Positions 50,825 to 61,400 of a stretch of DNA of 64,000 nucleotides are shown here, piece after piece. The position numbers and the translations under genes were made by a program. The DNA comes from Bradyrhizobium xenonodulans (lineage in GTDB: Bacteria > Pseudomonadota > Alphaproteobacteria > Rhizobiales > Xanthobacteraceae). The first letter of the stretch is position 1, and each line of letters starts with the position of its first letter. The notes under the pieces were generated by a model, which saw only the letters and a program-made list of their open reading frames with translations, did no database searches and was not told where the DNA came from. The stretch lies in NCBI RefSeq assembly GCF_027594865.1, contig NZ_CP089391.1, positions 2,014,501 to 2,078,500 on the forward strand. Reading direction: 5' to 3'.

Positions 50825-52039
50825 TCACCGCATCGTCGCGATCTGCACGGCGAGCGCGCACGCGCGGTCGTATTCGTCGAGATTGATCCACTCGTCGATC
50901 GTGTGCGCCTCGTTCTGGCCGGCACCGAAGGTCACGGTCGGGACGCCGTGGCGGACCATCCAGTTGGCGTCGAGACCGCCATTGGCGGTGCGGACGTTCG
51001 GCGTGCCGCCGACCGCGGACACGGCTTCGACCGCGCGCTTCACGACGGGCAGATTGTCCTTCATGCGGAACGGGAAATAGTCGGTCTCGGCCTTGAACTT
51101 GACCTTGCCGGACTTGCCTTGCGCGTTCGTGACCTTCTTGGCCGCCTTCTCGAATGCCGCCTTGTAGGCCTTGGTGATCTCCTTGAAGAATTTTCCGTCA
51201 TGGCTGCGGCTTTCGCCGCGCACATGCACGTAGTCGGTGACGACGTTGGTGGCATCGCCCGCGGGGCGGCCTTCGCCGCCGGTGACGGGGCCGACATTGC
51301 TGGTGCCCGTCCGCGCGCTCGCGCCCTTGCCCTTCACCACCTTGCCGAACCAGCCGCCGGCCTTCACCTCTGCGAGCGCCAGCGCCATGATCATGGTCGA
51401 GGAGATGCCGCGCTCCGGCGCGACGCCGGCATGCGAGGCGCGGCCGAAGATCTCGACGGTCCAGCGGTCCGCACCGACGGCGCCGATGATGACGTTGGAG
51501 GCGGAGCCGCCGTCATAATTGAAAGCCATCACCGGCGAGCCGAGTTCGTCCAGCTTGACGTGGCGCGCGCCATAGAGCCCGCTCTCCTCGCGCACGCAGA
51601 ACAGCAGCGTGATCGGCGGATGATCGAGCTTCTGCTTTTCGAGCTCGGCGGCCAGCGTCACCAGCACGCCGCAGCCGCAGCGGTTGTCGCCGCCGAGCGC
51701 GGTCCTGGCCTCGTTGACGATCTTGCGGCCCGACTTCTTCGGCTTGGCGCCGGCGCACAGCGGCACGGTGTCCATGTGGGTCATGAACATGATGCGCGGC
51801 TGGTTGTGCAGCGCGCCGCGGCCGGGCAGGTCGACGATGAGGTTGCCGGTCTCGGTCGGCACGGGAATGCGGGTGTTGGCATCGTCGAGCCGGATCGCCT
51901 TGGCCGGCACGCCGCTCTCCTTCAGCGCGGCGGTGAGCTCACGCCCGATCGCCGCCTCCTGTCCGGTGACGCCTTCCACTGAAAGGAAGCGCATGAGGCG
52001 GTCGGTGGCGGCTTTGGTGTCGACAGGCATGGAGTTCAT
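50825..52039 (-). CDS. M20-family metallopeptidase (PepT-like)
   Basis: A 404-aa zinc peptidase. MFMTHMDTVPLCAGA (about 84-98) and GGDNRCGCGVLVTLAAELE (about 115-133) carry the first metal ligands; LLFCVREESGLYGARHV has the catalytic glutamate pair; VTFGAGQNEAHTIDEWINLDEYDR at the end supplies the last histidine. The 15-residue segment and length fit tripeptidase/dipeptidase T-like M20 members. It may trim peptides or N-acyl compounds in the cytoplasm. It is separated from the dehydratase operon by the repeat. Confidence 0.87.
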   Translation of the reverse strand: MNSMPVDTKAATDRLMRFLSVEGVTGQEAAIGRELTAALKESGVPAKAIRLDDANTRIPVPTETGNLIVDLPGRGALHNQPRIMFMTHMDTVPLCAGAKPKKSGRKIVNEARTALGGDNRCGCGVLVTLAAELEKQKLDHPPITLLFCVREESGLYGARHVKLDELGSPVMAFNYDGGSASNVIIGAVGADRWTVEIFGRASHAGVAPERGISSTMIMALALAEVKAGGWFGKVVKGKGASARTGTSNVGPVTGGEGRPAGDATNVVTDYVHVRGESRSHDGKFFKEITKAYKAAFEKAAKKVTNAQGKSGKVKFKAETDYFPFRMKDNLPVVKRAVEAVSAVGGTPNVRTANGGLDANWMVRHGVPTVTFGAGQNEAHTIDEWINLDEYDRACALAVQIATMR

Positions 52040-52315
52040 TCCCTTGATGCACGATGCTCGTCAGCATCTCCTGCGGTATCCCGTTGTGCAAGGCGGCCTC
52101 GACGCATGAACGGCGGCGCTGCATTGCCGAGCGCGCATGGTCATGCCGGATCACGAGATCGCGGCCGGGGTCGCCGGGAAAGGCTGCTTCGCGCCAACAT
52201 AATGTGTCCGGATGTTGCTGTCCGGTGACAGCCCTGGCTGCGATTCGCCCCTAACCTGAGGTTGTTTCTGGCGGGGCGGCACGCCGAAAGATGCCGCAAG
52301 ATATTGGGGACGACG

Positions 52316-53191
52316 ATGCGGATCGCGGCCATTGCGGGAAGTGCCTTGCTCTTCGGTGTCGTGGCGGCGAATGCCGCCGATATTGCGGTCAAGGCGAGAC
52401 CGATGCCGGTCGCCGCCCAGGTCTTCAGCTGGACCGGCTTCTATGTCGGCGCGAATGTCGGCGGCGCCTGGAGTCCCAGCAGTGGCAGCAGCGATTTTGG
52501 ACCCGTGATTCCCGCTTTCCTTGTGTTGCCCCCGGTCGCAGCCATACCGACGCTCGTTCCGGGAGGGCTTGGCACCCTTGCCGGTGACGGCGGCCGCAGC
52601 GGTGTCATCGGCGGCGGCCAGATCGGCTACAATTGGCAGGTCAATCAGTTCGTGCTCGGCGTGGAAGCCGACGCCGTCGGCAGCGGATTGAAAGGCGGCA
52701 GCGCCAGCGCTTCGCGCACCTCCGGCGCCCCGCTGTTTGCCCCGGCGGTGACGCAGACGGTGACGGTCGATTTCGGTCAGATCGACTGGATGGCCACCTT
52801 CCGCGGCCGTGCCGGCGTCACGGTGGACCGGGCGTTGTTCTACGTCACCGGCGGCGCCGCCGTCGCCGAGATCGGTGGTTCCACGACCACTGTCGTCCAT
52901 AGCCCGGGCATCGCCGTCCCGGCGGGAACATTCACGGCAACGAACGGTGGCTCGACGACGCGCTGGGGCTGGACCGTCGGTGGCGGCATCGAATGGGCGT
53001 TCAACCCGAACTGGAGCCTGGCCGGCGAATATCGCTACACCGATTTCGGCAGCCGCAGCGTCGCCTTCACCATTCCCGACGGGCTCGGCGGCGTGTTCGC
53101 GACGGGGACCTCGAGCTCCCATCTGACCGTCCAGCAGGCGACCGTCAGGGTCAATTATCGCTTCGGCGGACCGGTGGTCGCGAAGTACTGA
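52316..53191 (+). CDS. Outer-membrane beta-barrel protein (Omp25/Omp31 type)
   Basis: A 291-aa porin-like protein. A signal peptide RIAAIAGSALLFGVVAANAA (1-21) precedes a mature N-terminus rich in Pro and then the family block FSWTGFYVGANVGGAW (about 39-54). QIGYNWQVNQFVLGVEAD, GWTVGGGIEWAFNPNWSLAGEYRYTDFG and the C-terminal VRVNYRFGGPV with the terminal hydrophobic strand and F/Y end are standard. It contributes to outer-membrane integrity and immune-like interactions in rhizobia. ATG 52316. Confidence 0.92.
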   Translation: MRIAAIAGSALLFGVVAANAADIAVKARPMPVAAQVFSWTGFYVGANVGGAWSPSSGSSDFGPVIPAFLVLPPVAAIPTLVPGGLGTLAGDGGRSGVIGGGQIGYNWQVNQFVLGVEADAVGSGLKGGSASASRTSGAPLFAPAVTQTVTVDFGQIDWMATFRGRAGVTVDRALFYVTGGAAVAEIGGSTTTVVHSPGIAVPAGTFTATNGGSTTRWGWTVGGGIEWAFNPNWSLAGEYRYTDFGSRSVAFTIPDGLGGVFATGTSSSHLTVQQATVRVNYRFGGPVVAKY

Positions 53192-53240
53192 TCTGCTTTC
53201 CTGACTTGGAGACGGGTTTCGCAGAACGGCTCAACCTGTC

Positions 53241-54488
53241 TCACGAAGTGGGCCGCGTATAGGCCAGGAAGGTCAGCACGCCGATCGCCAGCATGGCCGC
53301 CATGAACAGCAGCACCGCCGGCAATCCCGCGAAGGCCGCCACCGCGCCGGTCACCGACTGCATCAGCGCCGCGCCGAGGAAGAAGGCGAGGTTGATCGCG
53401 GCGAGCGCCTTGCCGGCGGTGTGCGCATCGACGAGCTGGCGCGACATGCCGAACAGCAGCGGCTGGGCGGAGGTGGCAAGGCCGATCAGTACGAACAGCA
53501 CGAGATCGTAGTGCGGCGGCATCACGGGCACCCCGCACAGCAGCGAGACCGCATAATGCGGCGCCCCTAGCGCCATCATCGCCAGCAGCAGCGCCCCGAC
53601 CATATGCGTGCTCGCCACCAGCGCGCGGCGGCGACCGAGCCTGCGGTCGATCATGCCGATGCACAGGGGCCCCGCGATCATCGCCAGCGTGAACGCGCCG
53701 AGCTGGTTGCCGGCCTCGACCCGCGACAATCCCTTGATCTCCATCAGCCACGGCCCGCCCCAGAGGCCGCGCAGCACCAGCGTGGTCGCGAGCGACACCA
53801 GCGCCAGCGCGATCAGGCCGCGCAGCGGGCGCGAGAAGCCGAGCCTGAGCACCTCGATCATCTGCGACAGCGGCGAAGACTCGTCCTTGTGCTCCGCCGC
53901 CTGGTTCGGCACCAGCAGGAACACGGCAAGCGCGACAACAACACCGCCGAGTGCGGCGATCCAGAAGCCGGCGCGCCAGCCGTAAGTGTCGACCACGAAG
54001 GCGAGCGGGCTCGACGACAGCAGCATGCCGATATTGCCGATCGAGAGGATCGCGCCCGACCACAGGCCGAACCGCGCCGCCGACAATTGCTTGGCCGCCA
54101 GCGTCATCGGGCACATCAGCATGCCTGACGTCGCGACGCCGAGCATGACCTGCCCGACCGCAAAGCTCGAAGGTCCCGTGGCAAAGCCCGACGCGATGGC
54201 GCCGATCACGGTTCCCGCAAGCAGGCTGAGCGACACCGGCCGCACGCCGAAGCGATCCATCGCAGCTCCAACCGGAATTTGCGCGGCGGCAAAGGCGAAC
54301 GGATAGACCGAGGTGAGGCTCGCCAGCGCCTGCGGCTCCATGTGGAAATCGGCGGCCATCAGGTCGAGACTGACGGCGGGAATGGTGCGCAGCAAGGTCG
54401 AGAGCATGTGCCCGCAGGCCAGCGCAAACAGCGCAAAGATCAGCGCGCGGGTGCCATCGCCCGCTTCTTCCGTTGCAACCGCAGTCAT
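53241..54488 (-). CDS. MFS transporter
   Basis: A 415-aa carrier with 12 predicted helices. The first half has GAAMDRFGVRPVSLS (motif A-like, about 73-87) and FGLWSGAILSIGNIGMLLSSSPLAF. The second half has MIDRRLGRRRALVAS. No close relative is recalled, so the substrate is unassigned; an efflux role is common for this type. It converges on the beta-barrel gene, with 49 bases between stops, and is divergent from the TAXI-type gene by 271 bases with no other gene between. Confidence 0.87.
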   Translation of the reverse strand: MTAVATEEAGDGTRALIFALFALACGHMLSTLLRTIPAVSLDLMAADFHMEPQALASLTSVYPFAFAAAQIPVGAAMDRFGVRPVSLSLLAGTVIGAIASGFATGPSSFAVGQVMLGVATSGMLMCPMTLAAKQLSAARFGLWSGAILSIGNIGMLLSSSPLAFVVDTYGWRAGFWIAALGGVVVALAVFLLVPNQAAEHKDESSPLSQMIEVLRLGFSRPLRGLIALALVSLATTLVLRGLWGGPWLMEIKGLSRVEAGNQLGAFTLAMIAGPLCIGMIDRRLGRRRALVASTHMVGALLLAMMALGAPHYAVSLLCGVPVMPPHYDLVLFVLIGLATSAQPLLFGMSRQLVDAHTAGKALAAINLAFFLGAALMQSVTGAVAAFAGLPAVLLFMAAMLAIGVLTFLAYTRPTS

Positions 54489-54759
54489 CAGCGTCCCGTC
54501 CCGGCAAGGGTTTTCGTGCCGTTACACGATTGAACGGCCTGTGCCAACAGCTTGAGGGGAGAGGTTGGCGCAGGGCGGATCAGATCCGAGGACAGATCAC
54601 TCCCGGCAAAGGCCCGAGCCTCGCTCCACGACGGCGGCACCCCGGGGCGGTCCGTTTCAGGCGTCAGGCCGATGAACCGGGTCGGCCGTCAAGACGTTGT
54701 TCCCGGGAAACTGTGGTATGCGGGAAGCAGGCGCTCCTGATCCGCGGTTGGTGGTTGCG

Positions 54760-56190
54760 ATGTCTTTGTCCGAGAGTACGAACCAGACGACCAGTGACGC
54801 GGCCCGCCGAGAGCGGAGAAGAAGCAATTCCTTGTTGTTGGCTCTCGGGATCGGATTTCTCGTTTTCGGTGCCGCATCGGGTGCTCTCTATTACGCGCTG
54901 CGGCCGGACACGCTCCGGATCGCCGTTGGACCCTCGGGCAGCGACGATGACAAGGTTATTCAGGCGATGGCCGATGCTTTCGCCGCCGAGAGCCGAACGA
55001 TCAGGCTGGCGCCGGTCAAGACCGCGGGGGCGGCGGAGTCCCTCAGCCTCCTTGGAGCTGGCAAGGCCGACCTGGCCGTTGGTCGCGGCGACCTGGACAT
55101 GCCGGCCGAGGCGCAGACCGTTGCGGTGGTGCGCAAGAACTTCGTCGTGCTGTGGACGCCCTCCGGTCCTGCAACCAAGAGCTCGAAAAGAAAGCAGACG
55201 CCGAAGATCAAGGAGGTTGCCGATCTCGCGGGGCGTCATGTCGGTATCATCGGGAGGACCCCGGCGAATGCCGCCCTGCTGCGCGTCATCCTGAGCGCCG
55301 TCGGGGTGGAGGCGGACAAGGTCGCGGTGAAGCACTTTGGCACGGACCAGATCGAGGAGCTGGCGAGCGATCCGCGCCTCGATGCCTTCATGGCGGTCGG
55401 GCCGCTCGACAGCAAAATCACATCGGAGGCGATTGCTGCGACGGCGCGCACACGAGGCGCGCCGAAATTTCTCGCCGTCGAGACGTCGGAAGCGATCGCC
55501 TTGAAGCACCCCCGGTATGAATCCGAGGAAATTCCGCCCAGCGTCTTCAATGCGGATCCGGCTTGGCCGGAAGATAAAGTCGAGACCGTAAGCGTCAGCC
55601 ACCTCATCGTGGCGAGGAAGACGCTGGCCGAGACCACGGTGGCCGCGTTCTTTCGGCAGCTCTTTGCCGTTCGCCAGGCGATCGCGAGGCAGGTCCCCGG
55701 CGCCGCTCACATCACCAAGCCGGACCTCGAGAAGGACACCGAGCTCCCGGTCCATCGGGGAGCGGCAGCCGTCATTGACGGCAACGAACGTACGTTTCTC
55801 GACCGCTACGGCGATTACTTCTGGTTCGGCCTCCTGCTGCTCTCCGGCATCGGCTCGGCCGCAGCCTGGCTGCGTCGCTATTTGAACCGCGACGAAAGGG
55901 AGGAAAACACCAGCCATCGCAAGAGAATCCTGGACATGGTTTCCAGTGCGCGGAGCGCAGAGTCCAACCAGCAGCTTCTCTGTCTCCAGCGCGAGGCCGA
56001 TGCGATCATCCGTGAAACACTCGAGTGCTACGACGACGGTGTCATCGAGCAGGAGGAGCTCGCGGCATTCGGACTGGTGCTCGAGCTGTTGAGCAACGCC
56101 ATCGCCGAGAGGCGGACCGCGTTGCAACGTGCCAATGTCGAACCCGTTCGGGGAGCAGCCACAATAGCGCGCGGATCGGGCGGCACGTAA
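54760..56190 (+). CDS. Membrane-anchored TAXI-type solute-binding protein
   Basis: A 476-aa protein. The N-terminal anchor helix lies at about 24-46. The following domain has LRIAVGPSGSDDDKVIQAMA, LLGAGKADLAVGRGD and HVGIIGRTPANAALLRVIL, the TAXI (TRAP-associated extracytoplasmic immunogenic) binding-protein pattern. A second transmembrane helix at about 353-373 leads to a 100-residue cytoplasmic tail with helices and heptad-like segments. No TRAP permease genes are adjacent. A sensor or orphan binding role is likely. ATG 54760 gives an N-terminus in the cytoplasm. Confidence 0.82.
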   Translation: MSLSESTNQTTSDAARRERRRSNSLLLALGIGFLVFGAASGALYYALRPDTLRIAVGPSGSDDDKVIQAMADAFAAESRTIRLAPVKTAGAAESLSLLGAGKADLAVGRGDLDMPAEAQTVAVVRKNFVVLWTPSGPATKSSKRKQTPKIKEVADLAGRHVGIIGRTPANAALLRVILSAVGVEADKVAVKHFGTDQIEELASDPRLDAFMAVGPLDSKITSEAIAATARTRGAPKFLAVETSEAIALKHPRYESEEIPPSVFNADPAWPEDKVETVSVSHLIVARKTLAETTVAAFFRQLFAVRQAIARQVPGAAHITKPDLEKDTELPVHRGAAAVIDGNERTFLDRYGDYFWFGLLLLSGIGSAAAWLRRYLNRDEREENTSHRKRILDMVSSARSAESNQQLLCLQREADAIIRETLECYDDGVIEQEELAAFGLVLELLSNAIAERRTALQRANVEPVRGAATIARGSGGT

Positions 56191-56267
56191 AGCTGCCTTT
56201 TGGAGCGCGTCGTCGGCGCCAGGCAAGTTGTCGGTGAGGGCATGTACGGGCGGACGGAGGCCGAGTG

Positions 56268-56636
56268 CTACGTCCGCTCGAAGGTGTCGACGTTGGTCGT
56301 CACGGCGCGCCACCAGTTCAGCGGCTGGAGCTTGGCCGGATCACCTTCGCTGGCGGCACTCAGCGCCTGGTCGGCGACCACGAACCAGGTGGTCTCCATC
56401 TTGCCGTGACGCAACAATCCCGCATATGTCACGACGCGGTCGCCGCTCGCCGACGAGCCCACTGCGGTAAAGCCGATGCAATTGCCCCGATGAAACCCGG
56501 TGACCTGCACTGTCTGCCCGTAAAAGCCGCTGTCTTCGAGCGCGGTCTCGAACGTGCCTTCGATGCGCCCCTCGACTTCGCTGATGATGCGCAAGACGGA
56601 GCCGAACTGGTTTCGCCAACTGCCGACCCATGACAT
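56268..56636 (-). CDS. Avidin-family biotin-binding protein, no signal peptide
   Basis: A 122-aa beta-barrel protein resembling streptavidin and bradavidin. VGSWRNQFGSVL (4-15) aligns with the GTWYNQLGSTF start and keeps Asn9 and Ser13 (streptavidin N23 and S27). GTFETAL (27-33) has Phe and Thr where streptavidin has Tyr43 and Ser45. TTWFVVA (Trp84), NWWRAV (Trp108/109) and VDTF (Asp117) match W108, W120 and D128. The Trp79 site appears to be lost (FTAVG). It starts directly at the barrel with GGAGA before the ATG, so unlike bradavidin it should stay in the cytoplasm. It follows the CYTH-CHAD gene by 32 bases. Confidence 0.8.
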   Translation of the reverse strand: MSWVGSWRNQFGSVLRIISEVEGRIEGTFETALEDSGFYGQTVQVTGFHRGNCIGFTAVGSSASGDRVVTYAGLLRHGKMETTWFVVADQALSAASEGDPAKLQPLNWWRAVTTNVDTFERT

Positions 56637-56668
56637 GCCGGTTCTCCACGGTCACTTCTATTCCAACG

Positions 56669-58183
56669 TCATTTGCCCGGCGCGACGCGCAGCCGCCGCA
56701 ATCGATGCAGTTCCTTCGAGGCATCGCTCATCAGCTCGCGAGCCGCCTCGCGTTCCTGGCCGACGATGACCCCGGATGCGAAAGCCTGGGCGCGGCGGTT
56801 CGCAGGAGGCGCCGCCAATGCAGCCTCCGTTGCCATCTCGCGGTGCGTCATGAAGTCGTTGAGCGATCCCAGAGCGGATTGAATCTGCTTCAGCCGGTCG
56901 GCAAGTCCTGCGAGCTCCTTCTGGTTGCGATCGCTGTAGAGGCTCTTGAAGAAGTCGACGGCATAGCGAATCTTCTTGATCCTGATCCGCAGCTTGTGGC
57001 GCTGCATCGGATCGAGATCGTTCAGGCGCTTGCCCTGCTTTCGCGCTTTCCGGATGCGCCGGTCGAGCATATCAGCGGCGTAGGCGGCGATCGCGCGGTC
57101 ATCGTCGGCGTGAGGCCGCGCGGCTTCGATCCATTCGATCACGTCGATCAGCAGGCGGCGGTAACGCGCCGACGCAACGGCGTCGCGAGCACGCCGGAAT
57201 GCCGCCTGCCGTTCCGCGGAGAATTTCGCGCGGATCGCGCGCGCGCCGCGTCGCGGAACGTCCCGTTCGGTGATCGGCTGAATGCTCTCCTTCAGAAACA
57301 CGTCGATTTCACGCGCCGGCGCCAGCTCGCCCGTGAGCCATTTCAGCTCGGTCTTGATCCGTGCCGTGCTCGCCTGCGGCAGGATGTCGGCGAACAGCGA
57401 GATCGCCGCGCGCAGGCGCCGCAGGCCGACCCGCATCTGGTGAACGCCCTCGGCGTCCATGTCACGCACCGGATCGGCATTCGCCGTGACGTGACGCAGC
57501 GTCGAGTGAGCGATGACGCGGAACGCCTCGCGCGGCGCGAGCTCGGGCTTCAGTTCGATCGGCTCGGCGCGTTGCGCACCGCCGCCGCTTCCCGCGACAA
57601 GCTGGTAGCCTCGCTCGGCCTTCGAGCGCAGATCAAGCTCCGCACCCGTTTTGCGTTCGATGTCGCGGGCCAGGCGGAACAGGTCTGCGACACGCCCGGA
57701 CTTCAATTCCAGCTCCAGCTCGGCAACAGGTCGTGAACGGCGGCCGGCGCTGATGCGGCCGCGGTCGACCGCAAGTTCGATCTTGCTGTTCCGGACCCGT
57801 CGCTCCAGCGCGGTGCGATGAACGTCGGTCTCGAAGACGCGCTTCAGCTTACGAGGAAGTTTCCGGCTGGCGAGGTCCTCGAGAGGCGTATTCCTTGTCT
57901 TCTTGAGATCGGGATTTGCACCCGAGACCTCGTGCTCCCATTCGCCGCGTGTCACGCCTCCCGTGCCGCCCGCCTTGACGGTTTGCACGTAGCGGCCCTC
58001 GACCTTGCGGACCCGCAGCGTCACGCCGTGACGCCTGAGTTTGTGCTTGCTCGTATCAAAATAAGTCGACACGAGCGTCTGCTCGGACCGCTCGCGGCGG
58101 CGCCCGCTCGAGCCGTTGTCTCGCAGGATTGAGGATAATCTTCGCGGCGCAATCCGGAATTTCAGTTCCGTCTCTGCGTTCAT
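56669..58183 (-). CDS. CYTH and CHAD domain protein (inorganic triphosphatase / polyphosphate-binding)
   Basis: A 504-aa protein. The N-terminal CYTH domain begins ETELKFRIAPRRL, the ExExK-type motif that binds the triphosphate; TYFDTSKHKLRRHGVTLRVRKV and ELELELKSG (acidic metal sites) complete the tunnel. The CHAD domain starts at about 215 and carries EGVHQMRVGLRRLRAAISLF and HKLRIRIKKIRYAVDFF with rows of Arg/His/Lys for polyphosphate or phosphorylated ligands. It is expected to hydrolyse tripolyphosphate, with binding to polyphosphate granules. The downstream avidin gene is likely co-transcribed. Confidence 0.92.
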   Translation of the reverse strand: MNAETELKFRIAPRRLSSILRDNGSSGRRRERSEQTLVSTYFDTSKHKLRRHGVTLRVRKVEGRYVQTVKAGGTGGVTRGEWEHEVSGANPDLKKTRNTPLEDLASRKLPRKLKRVFETDVHRTALERRVRNSKIELAVDRGRISAGRRSRPVAELELELKSGRVADLFRLARDIERKTGAELDLRSKAERGYQLVAGSGGGAQRAEPIELKPELAPREAFRVIAHSTLRHVTANADPVRDMDAEGVHQMRVGLRRLRAAISLFADILPQASTARIKTELKWLTGELAPAREIDVFLKESIQPITERDVPRRGARAIRAKFSAERQAAFRRARDAVASARYRRLLIDVIEWIEAARPHADDDRAIAAYAADMLDRRIRKARKQGKRLNDLDPMQRHKLRIRIKKIRYAVDFFKSLYSDRNQKELAGLADRLKQIQSALGSLNDFMTHREMATEAALAAPPANRRAQAFASGVIVGQEREAARELMSDASKELHRLRRLRVAPGK

Positions 58184-58466
58184 GGGAAGCTCTTTCCGTT
58201 ACCGAACCAAAGTGGCGCGGGCGCGGGAAGTTCCCTCCTGCGAGCATTTCAATCCGGGCAAGAGGAGATTGCCGACCGTCTCAACGAGCAGGCCTATCGC
58301 GAGGAGCACGACAAATGGTCGCCATGAGGCCGGCGGGCCGGCCTCGTTCCATATGGACCCAGCGCTGTCCTGGCTACGCGAGATCACCACCGACGTTGCT
58401 GCCGAGGTCGAGCGGACACCAGCGGCGCAGATGAGGGTTGGATAGAGAGCCTGCTGACGCCGTGAT

Positions 58467-61400
58467 CTAATGCGTTCCCAACACCGCCGCGACGGGCTTG
58501 CCTTCCGGCGGGATCTCGCTCTTGAGCTTCTTCACGATCGAGAGGAACGTCGGGGCTGCTCCCGTCGCCGCGTCGACCGCAAGCCCTCCGCCGGTTTTGA
58601 ATGCGCGTTCCGCGATCTCGTATCCGAGCGCGCGGTAGCTCTCGAATTGCGATTCCGAGAAGAACTGGTTCAGCGTCGTCTCGTGCGGAAAGGTCGCGTG
58701 GGCGATCGCATAGCTCAGGACGCCCATGGGCTCGGTGCCGTGCAGGCCCGACTTGAAATACAGCAGCAGTCCGTCCTGCGATTGGCCGCCATCGGCCTCG
58801 CTATATCTGATATCGCCGATTGCCCAGTAGGGCCCGTCCTGCGCCGGGCTCGGTCGCTCGGTGAAGCGCTTCTTCAGCAGGTCGAGGCCCCGCAGGTCGA
58901 TACGCACGCCGAGATCGATCCAGATCTTGCGAAGCGCGTTGCCGAGGTCCTCGAAGGTGTAATCGGGATCGCAGCCGGCGTCGCTGACCACGATCACCCG
59001 GCAGCGCCGGCGAACCATCTCGTAGAGGCCGAGATTTTCGAAGTGCCCGCCGTCCGTGAGGTAGACCCAGCGTTCGGTCTCGCTGGTCAGGCCGAACATC
59101 TCCATGAAGAACGGCCGGAGCGCAAAGGGAGGCTTGGCCTTCGCGTAATCGGGATTGTCGCCGCGCGGGTTGGCCAGCCACCAGCCAAGGCGAACGTTGA
59201 ACAGCGCCATCAGGAAGGCGACCCCCGGCGATGAATTGTAGCCCATGCTCGGGCTCACGGCCGCGCCGGAAATTGCCATGGCGGTCCCGAGCGTAAGGCC
59301 AAGCGGCGGCCCGCCGTAGGGATGCGGCTGCTTGGTCGTGGCGTAGGTCGTGCGGTAGGCCCCATCCGAGAACGCCGCGCTGCCGCTGCCGCAATGCAGC
59401 GGCGAGAACGTGAACGGCGCCGCCATCCGTTCCTGCCACGCCAGGTTCTTGGACGACACGAGATTGAGCGCTCCGCTGATGACGTGGAACGGCTTCCAGT
59501 TGGTCCCGCGTGGTTGAACGCCGTGTTCCCAGAGCTCGTGCAGATACGGGCTATCGCTGCTGTCGAAATCCGTGAAGGCATTCTTCGTCTTGTCGCGATC
59601 CTTCTCGTGGCGTGACGCGCCGAGAAAGGCACGCACCAGGCGGTTCCGATAGATGCTGTGGAGCGAGTAGCGGTTGATGCTGAGGACACGGGAGGCTGCG
59701 GTGATCAACAGCACAAGCAAGAGACCTGCAACGATCACGACCATCCAGGGCAGATGATCGGCGCCGGCCTCGAAAGACTTGAAGGCGGCGTCCCAACCGA
59801 TCGACAGCAGGGCGACCAGCGCTGCCGCGAAAATTGCGGCCGCAATCGCCGCGATCGTGTTGAGCCCGAGATATTGGCGAAAGCCCGATACCTGCTCGGC
59901 GGCGGCCCTGGTCTTCGAGCTCGCGCCCAGGATGACCGAAACCAGGCCCGAAATACCTCCCCCTGTTGCAAGCGAGGGGACGGTCGCGATGCCCAGCATG
60001 CCCTCGATCCATGTTGCGGCCGGTGGCGCGCCAAGCACGAGTCCGAACCAGAGCAGCCAGCCAATATAGGCCAGCGTAAAGAGCCCGCTCGACCGGGCCT
60101 GAAATTCGAGGCCTACGTCCACCTCGGACAGGGATTCGGCAAACGAGATATAGATCACGTCGGCGACGATGCGCGCCATCACGATCCAGGGCAGCCCGAG
60201 CACGCAGGCAAAGCGCGCTGCCGCGGTATCGGCCCCCGGGGGGCTGTAATACCAAAGCAGAGCGAGTCCTGCGGCGCTCAGCAGGCCGAAAGCCGCGCCG
60301 GCGACGCACCACGCGAAAAGGTCGATCCAGGGATGCTTGGGACGTTTCGCGAGCGATTGCTGGGCTGACCTTCCGAAAACCAATGGCCATGCACGCGCCA
60401 GCACCCAGGACAAGAAGAAAAACAAAACGCCGAGGATGGCGCCGCGCATGATCACGTTGAAGTAGAATCGAGCTCCTTTGACCTGCGCGTCGAATTTGAA
60501 TCCAAGGGTATCGGTCACCTTCGTGAGCGTCGACAGGCCGTATTGGCTTTGCAATACGAAAACCAGCAACGCGGCTCCGATGAGGAAGGGTGCGAGATCG
60601 CACAGGAGAAACCGCGGTTGCGGGACATTGATGCATCCGCGCGCGGGACGGTTCGCGGCGGAGAATGACAAGGACATCAGGAAACAGATCGTCGGTACGA
60701 TCATCAGACCCAGAAACCACCCCGATGTATTGTCGGTCGTGATCTTGTGGGCGTCGATGACGGCAAAGGAGAGAGCCTTGGTGATGAGCACCGCGAGGAT
60801 CATCGGCGGGACGAGCAGAATCCAGTTCAGGAACAGATTGCGCAGGACGCCGGCGACGTCGCTCCACAGGTCGGGAGAGATCGACGAAAAGCTCGGAGCG
60901 AGAAAGTGGGAATTGCGTCGGAGATTGGAAACCGGCTCTGCTTCCTCGTGATCCCTGGTTTGATCGACGGTGTATCGCTGATTGAGTGCGGAAACCACCG
61001 GATTGGGAGCACCGAGCTTGCGCTCCCGACAGAGCCAGGCCGACAGCCAACTGCCGATATAGCCGCCTCCCGACACGGTCGACAGATACTCGAACTGCGT
61101 CAGGGCCGGGCCGGCCTCCTTCTCGTCTTTGCGTTTCGACGTGACCTCCAGCGCCGCCATCCTTTGCAGGATGCCGAGCGCGAACGCCGCGCTGCGAATC
61201 CCGCCGCCGGAAAGGCACAGCGCCCATCGGTCGTCCGTGTTGAGCTGTCGGTAGATGTCGAGAAGTTTCTCGGGGACCGGGTCCATCGGCGGCGGCAACG
61301 ACCCTGGCGAGGCTTCGGATCCTGGCCGATTTGAAATCGACAAGTCGTAGGTTGGTATTGGCGAGACCTCGGTCCCCGGCTGTGTCGGTACCGACGCAGG

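Noticed and set aside
58239..58320. Short plus-strand frame ending in DRLNEQAYREEHDKWSP
   Set aside because: The end looks protein-like but no start codon with a ribosome-binding site is found in frame; too short to support, possibly a gene remnant.
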